Shown one piece after another: positions 11,710 through 21,866 of a DNA stretch of 64,000 nt; position 1 is the stretch's first letter, and every line of letters starts with the position of its first letter. The notes below the pieces were generated by a model, which saw only the letters and a list, made by a program, of their open reading frames with translations, was not told where the DNA came from and did not search any database. The stretch is from Punica granatum. Taxonomy: Eukaryota; Streptophyta; Magnoliopsida; Myrtales; Lythraceae. The stretch covers positions 22,366,001 through 22,430,000 of the forward strand of contig NC_045131.1 in the NCBI RefSeq assembly GCF_007655135.1, written 5' to 3'. Both the position numbers and the translations under genes were made by a program.

Positions 11710-14700
11710 TGTACGGACCCGAATGTGGACTCTCGTCGGGGCCCGCATTGCGCGCTTTTGGATCGCGCGGCTTGGGAGTGTCTACCTTCCCGTGGGGACG
11801 CGTGACGGACACGCGTGAGAGAAGGAGTCGCCACTTATCATTTTACGACTCGAAGGTCGAGGGCGGATAAGTTACCCGAGTCTAGGGGTATGGAACACCT
11901 AGTTTGTCGTTAAGGCATTGATCTGTGCGGAACCGGAAAATCCGTGTTCGGGGGTTCATGTTACGTGCGGGCCTATATCCCGCACGCCCTTTCGGTACTC
12001 TGGTTTGCTAGGCTTGCATTTTTGTTTTATTTACCGCATGAATTAGGCTGCACTCGGCTCACACGTTTTGACACCGTAACTTCGATGAATTAAACGATGT
12101 CGGTGGAGAAGCTGAGAGAGAAGTAAACCCGTGTGTTGGGGAATTGGTTCACAATCTTGCGTTACAGTTCATCGAACCATGGAGGTTGAATCCCTGCGTG
12201 AACCAGAACCGCGAGTTCTTGGATTTACTTGTATCTGGGCAAGCATTAGACCGATTCGATTAATTCGACTCTCGGACCGTTCGCTCACCGACTGGAATTC
12301 TTACAGAATAAATGTACAAAATAAAATCCTTACAATGCTCTCGAAAACAATAAATACAAATTACAAATGGCCGAATTCCAGTCAACTCGCGTTCGGTTAT
12401 TATTCCACTCTAACTCACCGTGAGTTTAGGGAAAAAGACCGAAGAACTGAAATTCAATGGACGCTCTCACTGAATAGGGCGTTGGACCCTGTGAGTGTTG
12501 ATTAGGGCGTTGAACCCTGTGCTCAATGATTAGGGTATTGAACCCTAATATTATTCGGCTTAGGGATCAAGCTCGACCCGTATGGCAAACAAGTGCGGAA
12601 AGATAACACGCAACATGTTAATAACAGACAAGGTGTTTTGTATTTACCGAATGTACGTGGATTAACAAGTTTATTAATCCAAAAGTGTTTTTGCAATCAA
12701 ATGCCATATGCTAAGCAATCAAACACGTGCCAATGTTTTAGTATTCTGCTTTTGTTGGAAATTTGGAAAAGAGAATCGAATATCATGTGTGTAGATTGCT
12801 TTTATAGTGATTCGGTGTTGTGACACTGAATTACCACTGAATTGATCCAAACTTGTATTTTGACTCTAGATTTGGAACCTAGAGTTCCGCCTAACCATTT
12901 TCTAGGATTTGGTTAAGTCGAGTGAAATGATTAGTCCGATAACTGTATTTTGATACAGAATACCCAACTGACATCTTAAACTGCGCTAGGATGTCGGCGA
13001 ATCACGAAATGATGTTCTTGCCCTTGATTTGAAAATTTGTTTTCAGAAAAGGAGAACAACACAATAAGGATTTGAAAGTATGAGGGTTTTGAAAAGGGCA
13101 TTAACACCGTTTTGTAATTCGTCGACGCGAGTTACAAATTAATGTCCAATTCGTGCAAAGTTATTTAAATGGAATGAATTAACCGTGTGAACGTCCCGAT
13201 TAACCCGTTCGTGGAATTAATGCTTAAGGTTATTGCCGAATACTTTAATTGTGAAAACGATTCGTGATTCGGCGACCAACACGAATCCGTAAGGATCGAG
13301 GATATTTGGTCCAATGACCGAAACTACCCTCGTAACCGAATGGACCCGAATGAGTCAACGATACCCGAATCCATGCATGTTTTGTTTTGAAAAGACATGT
13401 AATCGATGTTTTAACATGGGAATCGTGGAAATATCGAAATTACACTTTCGTACAATCCGAGAAATGAATTAAACTCGAAATAAGGAAATCATTCATGATC
13501 CAAAAAGGGCCAAGAAGCCCTCGGCTTCACCTTGTCAAAGATGGCCGAATACTCTCATGGCTCGATTCAAATCACAAAGAATTTCCTTGTCTTGGTTTAA
13601 TCATTTTTCGCATGCTCAAACATCAAACATCATGAATAACACGTTTTGACAAAAGCCGGTATTACCATGATTTGATTAACTCATTTAAACATGCAAACAT
13701 TCACAAACATGTTATTTAAGGAATCGATAAAATAATACCGGCTTCATGCATGCAAGAACAACAAAATAAACTCGGAAAAGAACTTGGATCGGGCTAAGGA
13801 GACCAATCTTAACCCGAAAAGAGCAACTCAAGTCTCGGCCATCCCATTTAGAGACTTGGCCGTGAGCTCACTTGCCATTTCCGGGTCGGGAAGGTCTTCC
13901 AAACAACAATCCAAACCTTTTTCCGACATGCTAGCAAGTTATAAGGTAATACACATGCATAATATAACATAAAATTGCATAAAAGTTAAGTCTTGCAAGT
14001 TAAGTATGCATAAAATACCATAGTACTCCATAGCCATGCAAAAATATAAAAAGCCCTAACTCCTCTAAGTCAAGAGTGATTTACCTAGCCTCGGGATACG
14101 AGGAAAGAGTCGGGGAAGTGTTCGAGAGTCGGGTGACTCGGTTGAACGCTTGGAAGGATGCTCGGGTGCGAAGGATGCACGTTCGGGGAGCTAGGTGCAC
14201 GGGGAATGCGGCTGGAATGCACGGGAGGCGCGCGGCGTGCGCGGGGCGCGGGCAGGCGCGCGGGCGTGCGCGGGCGTGCGCGGGCGTGCGCGCGGGCGGC
14301 GCTGGCGGGTCACTATTCACCCGAGAGTAGCGATTTCACAGGAAATGCACTATTTGACCTGAAACAATAATTTAAAGACTTCAAATGGAAAAACCAATTT
14401 CACCAATGAACTCCATGGGTCCAAAATGAGTGGGATATGAAGTTTGAGAAATTTTGAGCTTAAGTCGGGATGATGAACATCGGCTTCCGACTTAAGAACT
14501 CAAGGCTCTCTTTTGATCTTTTCGGTTTTCTTTTCTCTTCCTTCTAAGTGCTGAAGTTTTCTGGTTCTTGAGTGTTCTTGGCTATGGAGTTTGAGAGGAT
14601 TTCTTGAAAGAGAAAGGTTGGAGAGAGTGTGTAAGAGGAGAAGTGATTATCTTAATCACTTTTGGGCCATTTATAGGCAAAGCTAATGACACAATTAGCA

Positions 14701-16273
14701 AAAGCAAGTGCTCTTAACCCCCATGCTTAGAAAATATCAAGCCTCATCCTCTTCCATTGCATTAATGAAGAAGAGATAAGACATTGATGAGCATTGATGA
14801 GCATTGATGGAGGCTTGAGTGTTGTCTTCAAACTCTTGGATATTTTAAGCAAGAGTGCAAGTTGGCTTCTTGCATTGAAGAAGAAGAAGAAGCTTCTAGA
14901 GTAAAGGGTGACTCATCTTGAATAGCCCGTGGGTCCCACGACCGAAGAGGAGAAACCGGGAAAAAGCTCGGGTCTCGATTGATCGCGCATTCGAAGTTCG
15001 TGGTTTGAATTGAACGTCGAATTATCGATATACGCGAGGAAATGGATTTAATGAGTCCGAGATTGGCATTTTCCGTGAGAAATTGCCAAATGTCTGTATG
15101 AGGCTTGGAAGCCGGTTTTGCTCCTTTTATGCATTCAGAGCGAGGTTACCCACTTCTGACAGCATATCTTGTATCTGCATCCCACGTCGGTCATTTTGAC
15201 ATAAATTGTCAAATTACGTGGGCCCTTGTCCCTTAAGCCGGTAAATACAAATATGGAGCCGGAGATGTCCTAGGAGGCCGAAACTGGATTTCTCAGATTG
15301 CTTTCTGAGTTTCTTGGGCGATCCGGAGATTACTGCGATCTCTGTTTGCTGAGATTGGGCCTCTAAGGATATGAAAAGTGCATCTGAGACCCTTAAAGCA
15401 CTGCTCGAGGGGTCTAGATGAGTTGTGTGATTCATTCCGACAATTCCACATTGAGCCTTGAGAAGGCTAGCATTGTGTAAGGTAAGCATCCGGCGTCAAG
15501 TTTCCCCAAAGAGGACCTCCGGATATGGATTTTCACTGAAAATGGCCTTTTGTGCCCCTCGGAGGTTACTCGGGAAACCGTGAAGGGTTTTGCTGTCTGT
15601 TTTGCCCAATTGCGAATGTCCGCTGGAGTTTTCAGGGCAATGTAGTGTGAACTTCGTTTGCCGTAATTCCATCAGACCAGTCTCCGGTTACGCTCTTCCG
15701 AAGAAGGGTATGCCCGTTTTGTCATTCGGAAGTCATTCAGAGTGTCTGTATGGCTTCTAAAAGACAATATGAAGCATTGCTCGTGCTCTGTATGATTGAG
15801 GGGCATGGCCGCATCTGATATTTGGAATTAACTTTTCTTCGAGAAACCGGCATTTTTGGACTTCCACTGAAAAGTTGTCTGTATACAGAAAGTTGTTCTG
15901 TATAGAGCAGATGATTTGCAAAATGCCTTTGGGGACACTTTTCATCTGTTTGGCATTGGAGTGGATTTTTGGGGTCCAATATTGGCTGTCTTCCGATGAT
16001 CGAGCGAACTATCGGAAAATAGAACTGTCCGTGTGATATACTGAAAATGCCGGTTTTGGATATTGCTGAGCTCTCTAGTCACTCTATTACCCTTTGGTGA
16101 CCCCTGGAGTCCTTCTGTCATATGCATGTGTCATTTGCCCGATTTTGCCGACTTGAGGATGAATAGTGATTTTCTGCTCTGTTAAGTCGTTTTTCTGTAT
16201 TCTGCTCAGGTTGTGGCTTGGATCATTGCTGATATCATCGTTTGGAAAGGTGAGCCAAAATGGGGTGCTGACA
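11710..16273 (-). repeat. 3' LTR of the autonomous element (4564 bp)
   Basis: On the plus strand it runs from TGTACGGACCCGAATG to GCCAAAATGGGGTGCTGACA, so in its own direction it is TGTCAGCACC...CCGTACA. A TATA box (CTATAAAT in sense) lies at 14669-14676. A CpG-rich block at about 14150-14320 contains three perfect tandem copies of CGGGCGTGCG at 14261-14290, where the 5' LTR has only two, showing slippage since insertion. The short open frames are not conserved as proteins. Confidence 0.95.
14669..14676 (-). promoter_or_regulatory. LTR TATA box (3' LTR copy)
   Basis: In sense the sequence is GCCTATAAATGGCCC, about 1.6 kb from the LTR start. The same box is found in the other LTRs at 30835-30842 (minus), 32782-32789, 51758-51767 and 62292-62299, with a weaker TATATAT at 7226. 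Transcription would start roughly 30 nt further on, making R plus U5 nearly 3 kb. Confidence 0.65.
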
Positions 16274-16287
16274 GCTTGCCCCTCTTT
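16274..16287 (-). promoter_or_regulatory. Polypurine tract of the autonomous element
   Basis: In sense it reads AAAGAGGGGCAAGC directly before the 3' LTR, matching LARD-1 at 13 of 14 positions. It primes plus-strand synthesis during reverse transcription. Confidence 0.88.
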
Positions 16288-16471
16288 GACTGCATGCTCG
16301 AGTAGAGGATGCAGCCAAAGACTTCAGAAGCGCCCCAATTTGATAGCAATGATTGACATGGAATTTCCGATAACAGTCTTCTCCCTCTTACTTTGGATAT
16401 GTGGGGATGTTATACCTGATGCAGAAATGTAAAAGTCAGGATGAACTTGAGGGGATGGACCCCTAAGCAGA

Positions 16472-17157
16472 TAAGTAGTCGGGACGTACCCGAAGTGCAG
16501 GAAAGTAGTCGGGACGTACCCGAAATGCAGGAAAAGTAGTCGGGACGTACCCGAAATGCAGAAAAGTAGTCGGGACGTACCCGAAATACAGGAAAAGTAG
16601 TCGGGACGTACCCGAAATGCGGAAAAGTAGTCGGGACGTACCCGAAATGCGGAAAAGTAGTCGGGACGTACCCGAAATGCAGAAAAAGTAGTCGGGACGT
16701 ACCCAAAATGCAGAAAAGTAGTCGGGACGTACCCGAAGGGTTTGCAATATGCACGGGGCGCATACCGAATGAACAACATGGTTCAAAGGCGCCTACCCAA
16801 TGGACTTGCGGGGTGCGGGGCGTGTTGCCCGGCGGGTTTGCAAGGTGCGGGGTGTTTTGCCCGGCGGTTTGCATGGTGCAGAAAAGTAGTCGGGACGTAC
16901 CCGAAATGCGGAAAAGTAGTCGGGACGTACCCGAAGTGCGGAAAATAGTCGGGACGTACCCGAAATGCAGAAAAGTAGTCGGGACGTACCCGAAATGCAG
17001 GAAAAGTAGTCGGGACGTACCCGAAGTGCGGAAAATAGTCGGGACGTACCCGAAGTGCAGAAAAGTAGTCGGGACGTACCCGAAATGCGGGAAAGTAGTC
17101 GGGACGTACCCGAAATGCGGGAAAGTAGTCGGGACGTACCCGAAATGCAGAAAAGTA
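16472..17157 (-). repeat. ~30-nt minisatellite of the autonomous element
   Basis: Eighteen units of 28-30 nt are visible, each containing GTAGTCGGGACGTACCCGAA and an A-rich link. Nine lie at 16472-16740 and nine at 16880-17157, separated by ~140 nt of GC-rich unique sequence. The core CGGG-ACGTA-CCCG is a short inverted repeat. Long open frames across the array exist on both strands, switch frame between units and encode only repetitive GTSRLLF or FGYVPTTF strings; they are not genes. The array lies downstream of pol in the element's 3' untranslated region. Confidence 0.93.
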
Positions 17158-18234
17158 AATTGCATGGGATGCATTGCAAAAAGTAAATGCAAACGTTGGG
17201 GAGTTGCGTGAGGTGTGGAAGGAATCATTGTGCTTCCTCCGTCACTGAGCTTGTCCGTGTTGCAATCGTTGTAGTGGCAGAATGTTTCATTGTTTGCCAA
17301 CTGATTGTGATGCGATTGAATGCATGGAGTATTATCCTGAAGACTTCTCCTTGGATTTTAGTTGTGGTCCTTAGCATAAGGCAGACATGCATTCATCAAA
17401 GAAAGACTTCTTCCGAGGTTCACATCTTCGTTCCTGCATATAGAACCATGGGAGCTAACAGTAGTTGTCAGTTCTACTCTACAGCCATAATGAAGATGTA
17501 GAAAGAAGTCTGAATAATAATGCTTTGGGGATTTGAACTTGATGACCATTTAAAGGGATGGTCGTATCCCGCTAGGTTTGTGATTTGACAAGAAAGGCTT
17601 TTTACAGAACAGGCATGACCTGTAGAATTTGCATAAGGGTATAGGGGGATTCTTTGGGATCCTCCAAATCAAGGATACAAAGATTCGACTGTATGTCGAA
17701 ACGTGTCTCATGCTCTGAGAGTAAAAGAGAGTTTGCTTGCATCGAAGACTGTCAAACCACTATTTGTTGCCGCTGCATGCTGAATGTAGCTGTCATTTCG
17801 TGGTCGAGCTGCCGAAGGTCCCCTAATTTTTGCCTAGGTCGCAAGACGCGTGACGACCTAACGGGGTGTTTTGTTTGACATTTCTCTCATTTAGATCTCA
17901 CCTTTTGCTACGATCATCCGTATTGGGTCTGATCGCACCTCTCGATTCCTCTAACTTTTGCCTAGACCGCCCTTTTCGGGTTTTCAGCCTAGCGAGGATT
18001 TTGATTCATGCTCTCCTTTTGCCATGGTTCCCCTTTGCGGGATTTTAAACCGTGCCTCTCATTCCCTAATTTTTGCCTAGGCCGCCTCAAAGAGGTTTTC
18101 AACCTAGCGGAAGAGCAGAAGATGGGAGTACATGAGTTAACGAAATTAAAAGTGTTGGGAACTGTACATGCAAAGAAAGATAAAATGTAATGTGCATTTG
18201 AGAAAACATCCGCAGTGGGATAAGAGAAACACCA
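17158..18234 (-). other. 3' untranslated region after pol
   Basis: There is no recognisable gene. 17815-18110 contains three loosely repeated segments with TTTTTGCCTAGGYCGC and CTTTTGCCATGGTTCCCC (plus-strand reading) that match both LARD interiors near 3700-3860 and 58330-58480. Around 17200-17230 it also matches the LARDs. This is therefore a conserved noncoding part of the family. Confidence 0.7.
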
Positions 18235-21200
18235 TCATGGATAGTATTTCTTAAGAGCATCAGCATTGATCGGGAGAGCGTTCTCGTTTCCGTCCATATC
18301 GTTGAGAATGATTGCCCCTCCGTCAAAGACTTCTTTAACGATGAATGGACCGTCGTACTTGTAAGCGAACTTGCCCCTGGAATCTGGGGCGATGTGTAAA
18401 ACTTTTCGCAAGATGAGGTCGCTGGGGCTGAACTTGCGAGGACGAACTTTTTTGTTGAATGTTCGAGCCATTCTTTGCTGATAGCACTGACCGTGGCAAA
18501 GTGCAGTTAGCCGCTTCTCGTCGATGAGATTAAGCTGTTCATAGCGTTGCTTCGCCCATTCTGCTTCCTCGAGTTTGGACTCGGCAAGAACCCTCATGGA
18601 GGGAATCTCCACTTCGATTGGAAGAACCGCTTCCATGCCGTAGACCAAAGAATACGGGGTTGCCCCGGTGGATGAGCGGATAGAAGTCCGATATGCCAAG
18701 AGTGCAAACGGGAGCATCTCATGCCAGTCCTTGTAATTCACCGTCATTTTTTCGATGATTTTCTTTATATTCTTATTCGCTGCCTCTACCGCACCATTCA
18801 TTTGTGGACGATATGGAGAGGAATTACGATGTTGGATCCTGAACTGTGCACAGAGCTCGTCAATGAGCTTATTATTCAGGTTCTTGGCATTGTCGGTGAT
18901 GAGAGTCGCAGGGACCCCGTATCGCGCAATGATGTCGCGTTTGAGGAAGCGAGCCACGGCCTTTGCAGTGACTGACGCAAGGGTGATAGCTTCGATCCAC
19001 TTGGTGAAGTAATCGATAGCTACCAGTATGAACAAATGTCCATTGGATGCTTTAGGGTTGACTGGACCAATCACGTCCATGCCCCACATTGAAAATGGCC
19101 ACGGAGCAGCCATTGGATGGAGCTCGTTGGGTGGTGCTCTGATCTGATTCGCGTAGACTTGACACAAGTGACAGTGTCTGACATGCTTGACGCAGTCGGT
19201 CTCCATGGTAGACCAGAAGTACCCGAGTCGCATGAGCTTCTTTGCTAGCATGAGTCCATTCATATGAGGTCCGCAATTTCCTTCGTGCACTTCTTCCATG
19301 AGGCGTTGTGCCTCATTCTCGTCGACACACCGAAGTAGTGTAGCATCGAATGAACGGCGGTAGAGAGTCTCGCCACTCAGGAAAAAGTGTGCCGCAATGC
19401 GGCGTAGAGTCCTCCGGTCATGACGATCGGTGAACGCTGGGAATTGACCTGTTTGCAGCAAGTGCTTGATGTCTGCGTACCACGGTTTGCCGTCAACAGC
19501 ATCAATTACATCGCAATGGGCAGGGCCCTGAGCAATCTCAAACTCGAGAGGTTCTATGAGATTCTCCTTCGTAATGCTCACCATGGATGCGAGCGTTGCA
19601 AGTGCATCTGCGAACTGGTTCTTCATGCGTGGGGTGTACGTAAATGAGATATCTTTGAAGTTCTCTGTCAACTCTTCGAGGTACTCATGATATGGCACCA
19701 ACTTTGGATCTTTCGTCTTCCATTGTTTAAGCGTCTGGAAGATTGTGAGCATAGAATCGCCAAACACTTTTAACTCCTTGACTTTGAGGTAGATTGCGGC
19801 CTGCAAACCGAGGATACAAGCTTCATATTCGGCTATGTTGTTGGTGCAAGGGAAATCAATCTTCGCTGCAACAGGGAAATGACGCCCCTCAGGGGATATC
19901 AGCACCGCGCCGATACCAGACCCAGTGGAATTGACTGCACCGTCAAAGTACATCTTCCATCCTAGAGTCTCTTCCTCATCACTCACTTGGAGGATCCTTT
20001 CATCTGGAAAGTTAGGGTTGATCGGTGTGTCGTCCTCGATCGGAAACTCCGCTAGATGATCTGCAATTGCTTGGCCCTTCACTGACGTGCGTGATACGTA
20101 TTCGATGTCATACTCCGTCAGTTGGCAACGCCATTTTGCTATGTTCCTCATGGAGGACGGACTGCTGAGTAGATACTTCAAAGGATCTGTCTTTGACAGC
20201 AGGCGAACAGTATGGTAGAGAGTGTATTGCCGGAGCCTTTGCATGACCCAAACGAGTGCGCAACACATCTTCTCTATCTCAGGGTAGTTGGACTCCCCTT
20301 CAGTGAACTTTTTGCTTAAATAATAAATTGCTCGCTCTGCATGAGAGGAATCGTCCTTTTGCCCTAACATGCATCCGATGGATTGTCGGCGTACTGTCAG
20401 GTACAGAATGAGAGGACGATCCGGTGAAGGTGGAACCAACACCGGTGGCTGAACTAGGTATGCCTTGACTGTATCAAAAGCTTTCTGACACTCGTCATCC
20501 CATTCAACCGCTGCATTTTTGCGAAGCAAACGGAAGAGTGGTTGGCACTTGTCTGTTAAATTTGCAATGAAACGTGCGATGTAATTCAGCCGTCCTAGGA
20601 AACTCCTTACTTCGCGCACTGTCGATGGAGGGGGCAATTCCATGATCGCCTTGACTTTGTCGGGATCAACCTCGATGCCCTTTTCGCTGACTACAAACCC
20701 TAGCAATTTTCCTGACTTGACGCCGAAAGTGCATTTCGTTGGGTTGAGTCGGAGTTTGTACTTCCTGAGACGATCAAATAGCCGCCTGAGGTTGACAAGA
20801 TGATCTTCACCTGCTTTGGACTTTGCAATCATGTCGTCGACGTAAACCTCTATCTCTTTATGCATCATGTCATGAAATAGAGTGACCATTGCCCGCTGAT
20901 AGGTTGCCCCAGCGTTTTTGAGACCAAAAGGCATGACCTTGTAACAAAACGTACCCCACATCGTGATGAACGTCGTTTTGATCTTATCCTCCTCGGCCAT
21001 CTGAATCTGATTGTATCCAGAGAAACCATCCATGAAGGAGAATTGTGTGTGGCGTGCTGTATTGTCCACCAAGACGTCGATATGGGGCAGCGGGAAGTTA
21101 TCCTTAGGACTGGCCTTGTTAAGGTCTCGATAGTCGATGCAGACTCTGACCTTCCCATTCTTCTTTTCCACTGGCACCACGTTAGCTACCCATTCAGAGT

Positions 21201-21675
21201 AATTGCATACCTCTAAGAATCCCGCATCCACCTGTTTGACGACCTCCTCTTTAATGCGGAGAAGAAGATCAGCTCGTTGACGCCGTAAGTGTTGACGTTT
21301 GGGGGAAATCTTTCAGTGTCGAGTGGGAGGAAATGCTTTACGATCGAGGGGTCCAAACCTGGCATATCGGTATAAGACCAAGCGAAGACCTCTTGATACT
21401 CTGACAAGAAATCGATCATCCGGGCTCTCTGTGCGGGGTCGAGATCCGTCCCGATCCTTAGGGTGCGTTGCTCTTCTGTGGTGCCTATGTTGATCTCTTC
21501 GGTTGGCTCGATCGAAGTGAGTTGATGGTTTTCAAGACGATGCAAACTCTCTTCTATCTCGGGCACGCGACCGTCCTCGTCAAGTCCTTCCCCGAAGTAT
21601 ATGGGTAGGGACTTTCTGAGGTGTGTTTCGGACGAATTCGAATCGTTGCATCGGTGATTTGGATTCGATTGGAGC
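18235..21675 (-). pseudogene. pol: pol: reverse transcriptase, two RNase H regions, integrase (one frameshift)
   Basis: The large open part (21231 to 18235, 998 codons) holds RT, with D68 in SFMDGFSGYNQ and YVDD at residues 130-133. A gypsy-type RNase H at about 270-394 seems degenerate (the first acidic motif is replaced by LYLTVRRQS). A second RNase H follows at about 425-546, with D430, E468, D492 and D542. The integrase zinc motif is H649, H656, C687, C690, and its catalytic triad is D719, D780, E816 (D-D-35-E spacing). The N-terminal pre-RT segment (LSEYQEVFAWSY) lies at 21675-21306 in another frame; one missing base in the G-run (plus strand) near 21298-21306 separates them. The proteins copy the element RNA and integrate the DNA. 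This copy cannot make a full polyprotein without frameshifting. Confidence 0.93.
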
Positions 21676-21866
21676 CTGGACACGAAAGCGAATTGTTTTA
21701 GAAATTAAAGATGCTAGAAGTAAGCATGAGAGAGAGAATCTAGACACAAAAATTCAAAAAGCATGTAGGGATTTTATTAACAAGCCATAACAAAAACCCC
21801 TCTTCTGTTGTGTGGCTTATGGCGTTGCCGACACACAGGTAGCATTATATATAAAGACCGTCTTAC
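21676..21866 (-). other. Putative intron between protease and RT
   Basis: In sense, a GTAAGA donor begins at 21866, inside the last codons of gag-pro, and TTTCGTGTCCAG ends at 21676. Removing these 191 nt deletes the gag-pro stop codon (21865-21863) and joins the frames in phase: two bases before the donor plus one after the acceptor form one codon, followed directly by the pre-RT frame. Introns at this position are a known feature of Ogre elements. Splicing here is inferred from sequence only. Confidence 0.7.

Noticed and set aside
14076..14370. Short LTR frames rich in R, G and A, present in several LTRs
   Set aside because: They span the CpG-rich variable block, change length between copies and start in shared noncoding LTR sequence.
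16324..17300. Long open frames (up to 296 codons) across the minisatellite
   Set aside because: They exist on both strands, switch frame between units and encode only the translated repeat; the array lies in the 3' untranslated region after pol.
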